Assembly (NCBI GenBank): GCA_025617375.2
Contig: JAMYGW020000008.1
Span: forward strand, 124,001 to 188,000
DNA length: 64,000 bases
Direction: 5' to 3'
DNA from: Acarospora socialis
Taxonomy: Eukaryota > Ascomycota > Lecanoromycetes > Acarosporales > Acarosporaceae
In this document: piece after piece, positions 36,791 to 47,883 of the stretch
How the letters are laid out: each line of letters starts with the position of its first letter
How positions within the stretch are numbered: position 1 is the first letter of the stretch
Notes under the pieces: generated by a model
Database searches by the model: none
The model's input: only the letters and a program-made list of their open reading frames with translations
Told to the model about the DNA's origin: nothing
Program-made: the position numbers and the translations under genes

Positions 36791-37166
36791 ATGGAGGCAC
36801 TGTCAACCACAGCATAGCGGAGGTGTTTGATTCATCTATATACCCATAGTACATACCTTATTCATTATTTCTGGCTTTCAAAATCATGTGGCAAACGTTC
36901 CTGGTTCGATGTATCGTAGCCCACAGAGTACATAACGTCCACGCGTTCCTCCACGACTGCCGTAATAATGTCAGCAAGGCGACAGGCCACAGTACCCCCA
37001 CCATCTAAAGCGGCAACTCGAGGGGCAGTGTCGTCCCTGAACTCGTCATAACGTTCGTAATTCGTAACGATAAACAGCAGCCGTTCGAGGTCTGACATCT
37101 AACTTACGCCCGCATAACCTCCATTTAATCTGCAGAGATATCACAATTCAGCCGGATAGTGCGATC
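36791..37166. other. Intergenic, DDHD gene to fimbrin
   Basis: About 375 bp between two plus-strand genes. It contains a 77-codon ATG-initiated minus-strand frame (36865-37098) of protein-like composition that I could not match to a family; see findings. Confidence 0.4.
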
Positions 37167-39351
37167 ATGAACGTGATAAAGCTCCAAAGGTGCGCGTCTC
37201 TCGACCTTCAGCCTTGATGAGCTCTAACAACGTACAGAAAATACCCACAGTTCCAACAGGACGAGATTTTCGGCCTCCAGGATGCCTTTCGAAGATTAGA
37301 TGTAGATGACAAGGGTTACATCGACGAGGCTACTGTCATAAAAGCAACCCAGCAATCGGAGAGACAGCCATATGATGTCGTTCGCCAGGCACTTAAGGAG
37401 GTGGGATTGGACAGCTCAAGGAGAGTGGAATTGGATGATTACGTAGATGTGGGTCTTTCCTCGATGTGGAGAGGTGTCCCTCCTACCATGGTGGAGGCGT
37501 TCGGGAAGGCTCTTAGAGGGTCTCTTGTCACTGACACACAGGAATAGCTCATATCGAAAGTGCGTGGCTCATCGCCTGCGCAGAAGCGCATGTCCACCGG
37601 TCAAACCGCCCAAGGTGGTAATGATGCAGCTCCTTCCCCGGGACATAAGTCGAAGGGCAGCGTCGGTGGGAGGATCCAGGTGCAAGGCTCCTCAGCCAAT
37701 GTTACGCACACCATCAATGAAGACGAGCGTACCGAATTCACCCGGCACATTAATGCCGTGCTCGCTGGGGACCCAGATATTGGCCATCGTCTACCCTTTC
37801 CAACAGATACTTTCGAGATGTTCGATGATTGCAAGGATGGATTAGTCCTGGCAAAACTTATCAATGACAGCGTACCAGACACAATCGATGAACGTGTCCT
37901 GAATCGCCCCGGCAAGAAGATCAAGCAGCTCAATGCGTTCCATATGACCGAGAACAATAATATCGTTATCAACTCAGCTAAAGGTATAGGGTGTTCTGTG
38001 GTTAACATTGGAAGCGGAGACATCATTGAGGTGAGGGAACATTTGATTTTAGGCCTAATCTGGCAGATTATCCGAAGAGGGTTACTGGGCAAGATAGATA
38101 TCAAGCTCCATCCAGAACTGTACAGGCTTTTGGAGGAGGATGAAACGTTGGAACAGTTTCTGAGATTACCGCCAGAGCAAATCTTATTGCGCTGGTTCAA
38201 CTATCACTTGAAGAATGCGAAATGGGAGAGAAGGTCAGTCCGAGACCCCTTCAAGACTGAATAACGATCTAAGGTGGGCGTGGTAGAGTATCAAATTTCT
38301 CCCATGATGTCAAAGATGGAGAGAATTACACTGTCCTTCTCAACCAGCTATCACCGGAAAACTGCACAAGGGGACCTTTACAGACCCGGGACCTTCTTCA
38401 GCGTGCAGAGCAAGTCTTACAGAATGCCGAAAAACTGGATTGCCGTAAATTCCTCACCCCTACGTCTCTCGTTGCTGGAAATCCAAAGCTTAACCTTGCC
38501 TTCGTCGCGAACCTGTTCAACAACCACCCCGGTCTCGATCCCATCACAGAGGAGGAGAAGCTCCAGGTGGAGGACTTTGATGCGGAAGGAGAGCGCGAGG
38601 CAAGAGTGTTTACGCTTTGGCTGAACTCACTAGATGTGCAGCCTTCTGTCAACTCACTCTTCGACGATCTCCGCGACGGCACCATCCTCCTTCAAGCGTA
38701 CGACAAAGTCATACCTGGTAGCGTCAACTGGCGTCATGTGAACAAACCGCCGGCGTCAGGCGGAGAGCTTTCGCGTTTCAAGGCCGTCGAGAACACGAAC
38801 TATGCCATCGAGTTGGGAAAGCAGATGCGCTTCTCCCTGGTGGGGGTGCAGGGTGCGGACATCACGGATGGGCAGCGCACTTTGACGCTAGGGCTGGTCT
38901 GGCAGCTGATGCGCAAAGATATATCTGAGACGCTATCGGCGTTGGCACAACGTCTGGGGAAGAGAGAGATCACCGACAACGAAATGGTCAAGTGGGCAAA
39001 TGACATGTCGAAGAAAGGAGGCCGAAGCTCATCGATCCGGAGCTTCAAGGACCAGTCGATTGGCAGCGGGGTGTATCTGCTGGATGTGCTCAGCGGCATG
39101 AAGAGCAGCTATGTCGACTATGACCTGGTGACAAGCGGACGAACCGATGAAGAAGCCTATGCAAACGCAAAGCTATCGATCAGTATAGCGCGGAAGATGG
39201 GCGCAACGATATGGCTCGTCCCGGAGGATATCTGTCAGGTTCGGTCGAGGCTGGTTACGACTTTCATCGGTAAGCATGGATCTGAACCGTGTCCAGTCGA
39301 TGCGCTAATCAGTGTGCAGGTTCGTTGATGGCGACCTACGAGAAGATGTAA
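37167..39351 (+). CDS. SAC6: Fimbrin/plastin, actin-bundling protein
   Basis: Cross-links actin filaments in patches and at the endocytic collar. Exons 37167-37189, 37238-37448, 37548-38233, 38287-39269 and 39320-39351 encode 644 residues, the usual length. The first exon is 23 nt (MNVIKLQ|RKYPQF). An EF-hand-like region (DAFRRLDVDDKGYIDEATVI) precedes two actin-binding modules of paired calponin-homology domains: module 1 contains FDDCKDGLVLAKLINDSVPD and GLIWQIIRRGLL; module 2 contains FTLWLNSLDVQPSVNSLFDD and GLVWQLMRKDISE. The last exon, 32 nt, encodes SLMATYEKM. All junctions restore recalled fimbrin sequence. Confidence 0.96.
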
Positions 39352-39630
39352 AGGTTCTAGCAAATTGCGGGTCGCCTTTGGCCACGCTCAACTGTGACCT
39401 TTCACACACAGCATTCATATGAGCATCAAGTTTACAAAGCAAGTAAAATCGTGCCTGGGCTTTTCTAGCCGGCTAGCAAGCGTGCCATTGTCATGTGTCT
39501 TGATTCCGGCTCACCGTCACCTGAAGGTCCTCTCCAAGAAATGCATATTTGAGAAAGGTTGGAGTGGGACAACTATAGGTAGATAGCCTCAGACGACGCC
39601 ACATCTGTCAGCCCTACGCGTAGACTTTGG

Positions 39631-39755
39631 CTACCTAAGGTACGAGTAGGTACAGATACTTAAGGTGAGTAAGTTAAGTCTTACCGAGAGTACCGCGCTT
39701 AGTCACGTATCGAATTAGGTACGAGTACCTTACCTCCCTTACCTTGCCCGTACTC
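39631..39755. repeat. Cluster of TACCTAAGGTA / GTAC words
   Basis: The segment contains CTACCTAAGGTACGAGTAGG, then AGGTACAGATACTTAAGGTG, TTACCGAGAGTACCG and ATTAGGTACGAGTACCTTAC, all variants of the same short inverted-repeat word. Confidence 0.65.
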
Positions 39756-39914
39756 TGGGAATACAAAGTGATTTCATGCAAATACAGCGGGCGCCGTTTA
39801 AGGTGCCCTGGCCTTTCTCGATGACCTAAGGCATGAAAACTCCGTATGCATATGTGATCACTTCACTCCAGTTATCATCATGTCTACGAAGGTGGGAAGG
39901 CTCATAGTCATATT

Positions 39915-39925
39915 GTACTTCGTAC
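39915..39925. repeat. GTAC-TTC-GTAC element
   Basis: GTAC repeated across a 3-bp spacer, thus an inverted repeat. Member of the dispersed family. Confidence 0.6.
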
Positions 39926-40319
39926 CTTCAAATCCCATGGACGGAGCTTTGCGGCCTCGGACTCTTCCGGCGAATTATCAAAGCGTCGGATTCCTTCCAC
40001 AAATGAACCATTGATTTTGCTGTCTTTATCAAAGACTCATCCCTGATCTGAAAGATGCTCTGTTCTCATGCATGTGGGTAATGTTCGATAAGTCCGCTTC
40101 CTTTTTCGCCATGCGATGTACGAATGTACGGAGGTGTGCGCCAAGTGATTATTAATAACAGAGCCATCTGAGGTAAGCCCTGCATGGTAGGGCTGAAGGT
40201 TGTCGCTGATATAATTATCTTACCGTCTATCCTAGCCTGATCATTGTTTCTATCTCAACTTGTGCTAAATATTTGTTGTCATAGAGACTCTGTTTTGGAC
40301 AGTCTCAGTTGGCCGTTTG

Positions 40320-42658
40320 ATGGCTGCGCCTGCGCTGGCACTTCCTCCAACAGTTCGGGAGAAGTCATCTAGGGGTGGGACACGTCTGGTGCAAGGCTCG
40401 TTGGCTGGACGTTCCGTGCCCGCAAATTACGGACCTCTACCAACTTCGGTGGGCGAACACCACGCTGGTCCCCAAGAGCGGGTATCAAGACTCTACCGCG
40501 AAGACAGCAGTGAGAGTTCTAGCAAGATCTCTACTAGCAGCTGGGAAGACTACGATGCGCTAAAGGCCGAACCCGGGGCAACCGTGAGAACCCTCAGGGA
40601 CGGTGCCGTTACTGGAGGCCCTACGCTTATAGCTTCCGAGATGCATATCTCAAGTTCAGACCAGGCTGGAAATGGTGGCACTCACCGAGGCTTGAAGTCA
40701 CCGGCGAATGGGACAGAAGATTCACAGGCTCAACGCTTGAAGACCGTATCAATCAAGTTGGACAAAACGGACGGAAAAGGTCGTTACCTTCTTACAGGGG
40801 ATGATCCTGAGCTGCGGGAGATCCTCCGACGGGGTATGGAGCGTCAATCGCAAGGGCCAGACGCCCGAAAGCGATCGAGATTTAGTGATCTCATCTTTAC
40901 TCGTCAACTTACCGCTTTTGACCGACAGAACCCGATGGGTGCCAGCTCACCTTTCCACGGCTTCTATACGTTGTTCTGGCTTGGCACCGCTTTACTTTTG
41001 TTGAGAGTTGGGGCGAACAACTGGAGAACCTACGGAAGCGTCTTCGGAAGAAATGAGATCATAACAATGATGTTTCATAGGGATGTTGCGGTCTTGGGGC
41101 TTACTGATGGTATCATGTGCGCCAGCACCCTGTTCTGCCTCGTACTCCAAAAAGCAATCACCAAGGAGTATATCAGCTGGAACAAGCAAGGTTGGATAAT
41201 TCAAAACGTAAGTGGATTTCATAAGCTATCTCAGGAGCGATGTCGGCAGTCGAGGTTTCATCACGCGTTTCTGTTTGCTATTTTGGTCCATGTGCTGATT
41301 CACATCATGCGCAGCTCTGGCAAGCGTTGTATCTTGGTGTGGTCATTGCTTGGACAATCCACAGATCATGGCCATGGACGCACACGGTCTTCATAGTACT
41401 CCACTGTCTCGTGATGTTGATGAAGCAACATTCCTATGCGGCTTTCAACGGCTATCGTAAGTCATTCCACTCAATGCTGCCAGCCGCAGAGCACAGTTCT
41501 AACATACACATAAACAGTCTCAGAAATCTATGACCGTCGAAAATTGCTCAAAAACAAGCTTGAGCAGTTGAAAGAATTGGAACCAGTTGCTGCTCCACTG
41601 GCCACCACACCATCGGCTTCTTTCGCGACTTCCTGTCTCGATACTCAAGATGCCAGCTACGTCCGCCGTCGACGTAGGTCCGTATATTCCAGTGGCTCTC
41701 TCCCTGTGGACAAAGAGGCGTCCGGTGTCGCTGCCGTTGCGTCCGCCATCGAACCGGGCGCTTGCCTAGACCTAGAACAGATTCAATCATTCGAGAAACT
41801 CATCAACAGTGAAATCGATGGTCTATCAGAAGAGCTCAAGGGCAAGTGTTCCGAGAAAGGAAACTGTTACCCGGGTAATCTGAACCTTAGAGACATTGCC
41901 GAATATATATGCCTACCAACCGTGGTATACGAACTGGAGTACCCGAGGCAAGAACGGATCAACTGGTCGTATGTTGCAGAAAAGACTGCGGCTACCTTTG
42001 GGGTTCTCGGCGTCATGATTGTGGTCAGCCAAGCATATATCTACCCCGTCGTCATGTCGACTCTCGACATGAAAGAGCAGGGAATGAGCCTGCAAGACCG
42101 GCTGAAAGATTTCCCATGGGTCCTGAGCGATCTCATGTTTCCGTTCATGCTTGAGTATCTACTGGCTTGGTATATCATCTGGGAATGTGTAGTAAGTCCC
42201 GTCCGTCTACTCTCCAACTGTAGCAAGCACTGATTATGTTGCTCTGCCAACAGCTGAATGTCCTCGCGGAACTCACCCGCTTCGCCGACCGAGGTTTCTA
42301 CGCCGACTGGTGGAACAGTGTATCCTGGGACCAATATGCCCGAGACTGGAACCGACCGGTACACAACTTCCTTCTGCGACACGTATATCACTCATCCATT
42401 TCTGCCTGTCATCTCTCACGAACGTCGGCGACGTTGGTAACTTTCTTCCTCTCGGCGTGTGTGCACGAGCTCGTCATGTGGTGCATCTTCAAGAAGCTCC
42501 GGGGCTATCTCATGGCGATGCAGATGTTGCAGCTGCCGTTGGTCAGGCTCAGCCGCACCAGGCTCTTGAAAGGCCGGAGTGTGCTCGGGAACCTGGTGTT
42601 TTGGATCGGCATTTTCACGGGGCCGAGCTTCCTGTGTAGTTTATATCTCATCATTTAG
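40320..42658 (+). CDS. ARE2: Sterol O-acyltransferase (ACAT, MBOAT family)
   Basis: ER membrane enzyme that esterifies sterols with acyl-CoA for lipid-droplet storage. Exons 40320-41207, 41315-41456, 41518-42191 and 42254-42658 encode 702 residues. The N-terminal ~200 residues are polar, then multiple TM segments follow (FYTLFWLGTALLLLRVGA; LWQALYLGVVIAWTIH; FPFMLEYLLAWYIIWE). MBOAT signatures: FYADWWNSVSWDQYARDWNR (583-602, with the FYxDWWN motif) and the catalytic His639 in SACVHELVMW. Introns join QN|LWQA, GY|LSEIYD and ECV|LNVLAE. Diacylglycerol acyltransferases of the same family carry FYRDWWN with different surroundings; the NVLAELTRFADRGFYADWWN block favours sterol substrates. Confidence 0.93.
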
Positions 42659-43628
42659 AGCCACATCACCGCTAGGTAGATTTATGAACATTGTTTTCTT
42701 TGATCGTGTACAGGGTCTCAGAGAGATGCACTCTTTAAACAAAGCAAGAACTGCCCATCGAGGTGAAGCTGGAGCCATCCCTGGAACCGGATCGATCAGC
42801 GGCTAGTGGTGTTCACGTCGGTTACACATGCCAAGGAGGGAAGAAGGATATCCCCCATCCGATCAAAGCTTCGAGCATTGAAGATGGACGGATGCGCCGA
42901 CGGGACGAACCGGGAAGCTGCATGGCAAGTACGTCGAGCTTCGGACAAGCCTTTGGGAATCTCAGTTTCTCGCAGCCCGGTAACGTTTCTCGCGGAAGCG
43001 GAGCGGAACAGAATGACGTGCATGATCAATCACCAAGTGGCATTAAGGGAACCGTAAAGGCCGAGAGTGGAGGGCCTGACACAGTTTCCCTCCGTTCGGG
43101 ATTGCCACCTCATGTATCCCATTGTACCTCAGTGGTAGCATGTATTCAAGCATTGGCCGTGGGCGTAGGCCTTCCTCGGTGATATGTACATATCCCACTA
43201 TGTGACCCTATGGGACTGAAGTGTATGGAGTGTAAGTTTTGAGTCAAATATTTACACTAAACGGAGGTAACCCCTCCTTCTCTGCCACATGCCCTTATCG
43301 CATATGACAGGCGATACTCGTAACTGCTGCACAAAATTCGGCGTGCGTACAGTACTATGTAGGTCTCTACTCTTTCAGTCGTTGATTAGCCAGGATCGAC
43401 GAATGTTATGACTGATTTTCAGGTGCCAAAAAGCACTACGTTCCTGACAAATCTATAATCCCTCTTTAAATGGGGCTCCACCGTTCCGTTCTTTCATGTC
43501 TCTTCCTTTGCTTGTTATCTAGATTACATTTCATTGTAGCTTTCCACCAATTGCTCAGCTTTTGTTCGCATTGAGCTCTTGCTATCTTCCGGAAACCTCG
43601 ACACTACACATCAACCTCACCGTCAAAG
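42659..43628. other. Intergenic, 970 bp
   Basis: Between the sterol acyltransferase and a dienelactone hydrolase gene, both on +. A 139-codon frame at 42763-43182 has no recognised domain. The last 150 bp are T/C-rich, typical of a fungal promoter and leader. Confidence 0.45.
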
Positions 43629-44546
43629 ATGGCATCGCACCCGCCCGGCCAATGCTGCACCGTCGGTGTCAAGCATGAGGGCCAGTCCACCGGAGAGATG
43701 AAGCACATTGGAGATAGTACGTCCGATTGAGGACCTCGATGGCGAAGAATGGACCACGCTTTAACTAACCCGTTCGGCAATTTCTACGAACACGCAGCCG
43801 AAACATACTTCGCCTACCCAAAAGACAAAAGCACCGACAACGCCATCCTCCTCCTCACCGACGTCATCGGCCATGCCTTTGTCAATCCCCAGCTGATCGC
43901 CGACCAGCTCGCCGCGAACGGGTACCTGGTCGTCATGCCGGACCTGTTTCACGGCGACCCGGTGCCGTTGGAGAACAAGCCCGAGGGCTTCGATCTAAGG
44001 GAGTGGCTGAAAGGTCACCAGCCGGAGCGGGTCGACCCGGTCGTGGATGCCGTGATCAAGGAGATGCGAGGGAAGATGGGGGTCAAGAGACTCGGGGGTG
44101 TGGGGTACTGTTTCGGGGCGAAGTATGTCGTCCGGAACCTGAAGGAGGATAGACTGGATGTCGGGTTCGTCGCGCATCCGAGCTTCGTCGAGGCGGATGA
44201 GTTGAAGGCCATCAAGGGGCCGTTGAGCATTGCGGCCGCACGTAAGTCCCTCACTATTCCTATCAAGCCCGCCGTCTCTCCTACGGCAGAAATGCGCAAC
44301 TACGGAGGCACTAACTGAGGCACAAATCGCACGCCAGAAACGGACCAAATCTTCCCCGCCTCAAAACGTCACGAGTCGGAAGAGATCCTCGCCCAGACTG
44401 GCGTGCCGTACCAGATCAACTTGTTCAGCGGCGTCGAGCACGGCTTCGCCGTCCGTACCCCCGACCTCGGCATCAAGGAGAAGCGGTTCGCGAAGGAGCA
44501 CGCTTTCCTCCAGGCGGTGCACTGGTTCGACAACTACCTGAGGTAG
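43629..44546 (+). CDS. Dienelactone hydrolase family protein 1
   Basis: Cytosolic alpha/beta-hydrolase with a cysteine nucleophile; family members hydrolyse dienelactones and related esters. Exons 43629-43716, 43798-44241 and 44338-44546 encode 246 residues. Features: MASHPPGQCCTVGVKHEG, DVIGHAFVNPQLIADQLAAN, VVMPDLFHGDPVPLE, the elbow GGVGYCFGAKYVV with the nucleophile Cys, the Asp-bearing DQIFP after intron 2, and the catalytic His in SGVEHGFAVR. Introns 81 and 96 nt. A more distant family member lies at 59982-61659. True substrate unknown. Confidence 0.92.
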
Positions 44547-45678
44547 TGAGTGAGACGTCTGCTGTGCGCACGACGGTTATGGCTGCCACGGTATGAAATG
44601 GCTGATATATAGACGGTTTTTGGGGTTGACAGGGTACAAGGTGCCAGGTTATAGAGGTAGGACACCACGCATATTGAATAGCATGTTAAGGCAACTTTTT
44701 TTGGCTTATATGAGTGTATGCAGCTGAATATCAAAATCATGATGTATGGAAATGGATCAATATCATCAATATAATACCTTAGATACTTACTTGTATCAAG
44801 TATTGACGTACCAGCTTCCATCAACCGCCTAGCCTCTCAGTCGAATACATACCTTGTTTGTCATACATGTATATTCTACAACTGGCCACATGGCTCACGC
44901 TTGGCGACCTCGCTCCAACAAGCAGACCGGTGCCAAGACGAGTTCTCTACACTGCAGATGACATTCGATCTACGCAACCTTTCAAGCGCAGCCTGCACAG
45001 CATACTCACTCCTGCATAGGACCCATCCTACCAGGTTAATTCAACCGCCTTCCAGAAATGACAAGCTCTTTAGTTGGCGAATAATGCACTTATCAAATAG
45101 ACGAATGGCCGTCGGGGAAACTACCAGGTTTCAATTTTTCAATACTAATCTACACGGCTGACTTTTTATGAACGAACTAAGCATTTGTCGATATAGCGGT
45201 CGATCGTCGCAAAAGGGAAGACTCGACATCGAGGCGGGGTTTCGATTGCTCTAAAGTACTGAACGCAAGGAAGAATACACGGCTCGATCAGACGGCGACG
45301 TATCGACGAGACGGGCGAATAGAGCGCGAGCTCTTGAGCTTGGCTGCGAGCCCGACCGGTTCGACGGAGACGAGCTGCTGAACAGATAAACTTTGCTCCG
45401 TCTGTAAGATCGACAGACAGACTTCCTCAAACACCATTAAATGTGCAAGACATAAAGGTAGAAAAGTAGAGCCAAATGGAAAGAACGAATCTCGGACAGG
45501 GTATTCTCTTGAAGGATTCGGGTTAACACCGCCGTATCCATGTCATTAAGCCCGAGTGCTTGGACCGACCCTGCACGTGCGTTCGATGTTCGGCTTGGCA
45601 GGATGAGGTTGACAAAACGAGACATCCGGAGGCATCGAAAGCATCAAAGGTAGATCAGTGAAGGGCTCGATGATCTGT
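44547..45678. other. Convergent intergenic region, 1.1 kb
   Basis: Between the ends of the dienelactone hydrolase (+) and the RRM/RS gene (-). No gene recognised; 44760-44820 is AT-rich with TACTTACTTGTATCAAGTA-like repeats. Confidence 0.45.
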
Positions 45679-46722
45679 CTATTCAGCAGTATCAAGCTCA
45701 TCATGAGCCGGAATCGGAGATTCCATGGAGACTATATTGTTAGTAGATTTCATAGCATCGTGCCATTTGCCACTAACCTTTCCTGTCATCACCGTTGGTG
45801 CCGTTCTCCCTATCCTCATCACGTCTGTCCCGGTCATCTTTCATCTCCCGATCTCTATCGTCTGGGCTCCTGGAGCGGTCGCGGTCACGTCGATCATAGT
45901 CTCGATCGCGCCGATCGTCTTTCCTCGGAGAATAATCCCCACGGCCACCTCGGCGAGGCGGGGTCGGGGAACGGCCCCCACGGCGAGGGGACCGCTCCCG
46001 CCGACCACCTGGACCACGGTCACGTCCAGAGTCGAATCGCCAAGATGCAGAAGGGGGAGTACGGGCCCACTATATGATATTTGAGTTCTACACCTACATC
46101 ATAAGATATGGAGGACGTACTTCGATCTTTAGCATATCATCTCTTCCGATCCGCTTGTTGTGCATCTCGTGATAGGCGTCATCTGCATCGCGGCGACTCT
46201 CGTATTCCACGAAGGCAAACCTACTTACTCTGTTAACTGGAGACCGTAAAGAGTACGGAGTACCCAAACTCACAGACGACTAGCTGCCGTGCGTGGCGCT
46301 GGGATGTCGCATCGCACAAGGCGTCCGTAACTTCGATGGCAGAGATGTTAGAACCGACCGCAGCGACGAGGGGTGTTGTATGAAGGAAGCGCAGAACGAG
46401 AGGGTGATACGGAGAAGAGGGAAATCTCCGGGAACGTTCGCGAGCTCGAGCTGGGACAGGTACAGAAAGGGACGAGGGTTAAAGGAGGTTAATCGGTTGA
46501 GCGACCGCCCGATCGAAAGGAAGGAAACGGAGGGTCAGAGACTTGTCGACGTCATGTCTCGACGAACATACGACGAGGGAGGGAGGAGCAGACGCGCGAG
46601 GGCTGTGGATCGATATTTCGTCCGTGTCTGACGTACCGTTCGAATTCGTAGGCAAGATCGCGAGCGCGCGTGCCGTGGCCGAAGCCCGTCACGTAGAGAG
46701 TGGTGCCACCTCCTCGAGACAT
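45679..46722 (-). CDS. SR-like splicing factor (RRM plus RD/RS-rich tail)
   Basis: Nuclear RNA-binding protein of the SR family. Exons complement(45679-45731, 45778-46069, 46121-46220, 46274-46330, 46637-46722) encode 195 residues. One RRM covers about 5-77: RNP2-like TTLYVTGFGHGTRARDLAYE, FERYGRLVRCDIPAPR, RNP1-like RLFAFVEYESRRDADDAYHE and IGRDDMLKIEWA. The tail is rich in RGG, RD and SR/SP dipeptides (RRERSPRRGGRSPTPPRRGG; RDRDRSRSPDDRDREM), ending AHDELDTAE. Intron 1 is 306 nt, far longer than its neighbours. Intron 2 (46221-46273) contains a GTAC-GGA-GTAC palindrome. The exact orthologue in yeast is not assigned. Confidence 0.9.
46253..46263. repeat. GTAC-GGA-GTAC element inside an intron
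   Basis: Lies within the 53-nt intron 2 of the SR-like gene, between donor and branch region. Member of the dispersed palindrome family. Confidence 0.65.
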
Positions 46723-47883
46723 CTTATCTGAACTGATGACCTTGAGCAACAATTAACTGGGGCTTTCTTGATGATGAACTAGAAGGTGTGACGGAAAAGC
46801 GATGAAAGATGGCAAAGTCGCTGAAGTGAGAAGGTGAAATTTCGAAGCGGACTCTGATCCCAAGGAGCTGCAGCACGGGCTTAGCCGAAGCTTAGTCAGC
46901 ACGGCGAAACCTTGGGGACGCCGCAAGTCAGCCCTGTTCAAGCTGATTGTTTTAAGCTCCATACACGTATTGTGACTTGCCATCTATAAAGTAAGTGATA
47001 TTAGTGGTGATCACAAAGTCGAGCGATTCATGTACCACAAGGTAGTACGAAGTGCAGTTTGGGTTTTGCGGTGATCACCGTTGCTCATGGGGATTGTATT
47101 TTTAGCAATAAGGTATCTGTACTTCGTACCTAACTAACGATCCGGACCTCAGTCAGCCCTTTCGACTCGATACGCAAGCGGATCAATGATATCCCCGGCT
47201 GCCCTCCACGATGACAATTTCTCCGATCCAGTCATCATATTCTAACGATCAGCGAGGCAAACAAAGGTCAGCTTGACAGTAAGGTCCCTAGAGGTGACCA
47301 GTGATACAGGTCAATACGAACACTAGCCGGTCAAAGGTACAGTACCTGAGTTGTTGAAATCCATTCTAATATCCATATTAATACTAATATTAATCCCCAG
47401 ACGACCGTCTCATCAGAGAACAGAGAAACCAACCAGATCGGTACTCTACTGGTAAGTTACATGTAGAAACCTGAAGCGAAGGCTACGGTAGTCTGGATGT
47501 GTACAAATGGGTCTTTGATTCGCCCGACGCCGCTAAAACAACCCGGGAAGTTTTAGTTGAAGGACTTGCAATCAGAGATTGTGACCCCAAAGATGGCTTC
47601 AACCAACCCATGACCATCCCTCTCACTTGCCTGCCCTCTCATGTTCATGGACGCCACTATACCTCAGCAACTTTGTCGCACCTGTCAATGCCCTTCATTG
47701 GCCCTTCTCGTTACTCCTAACTCTTTCTCATAACACGTCCGACGTAGAAAAAGCCACATATATCCTCACCACCGGCTCATGAGCGTGTAATTCCACTACC
47801 GCGCTTGGAGGACGCGGAGATATTCTCTCAACCTACCGAGCTTCAATTCTGCCTACCGCAGTTGCGCTTCGAAAGCGCAGATT
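46723..47883. other. Divergent intergenic region, 1.16 kb
   Basis: Holds promoters of the SR-like gene and the mitochondrial carrier. Contains GTAC-TTC-GTAC (47119-47129) and an AT-rich stretch with repeated ATATTAATACTAATATTAAT near 47370-47400. No gene recognised. Confidence 0.45.
47119..47129. repeat. GTAC-TTC-GTAC element
   Basis: Identical to the element at 39915-39925; non-coding. Confidence 0.6.

Larger units (their letters stand above)
39352..40319. other. Intergenic with a cluster of short palindromes
   Basis: About 970 bp between fimbrin and the sterol acyltransferase. It holds a dense run of TACCTAAGGTA/GAGTAGGTAC-type words (39631-39755) and GTAC-TTC-GTAC at 39915. No gene recognised. 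Confidence 0.5.

Noticed and set aside
43110-43145. A-box-like CCTCAGTGGTAGCATG
   Set aside because: No B-box or cloverleaf downstream, so not a tRNA.
42763-43182. 139-codon plus-strand frame after the sterol acyltransferase
   Set aside because: No known domain, no splice-linked neighbours, composition like intergenic DNA.
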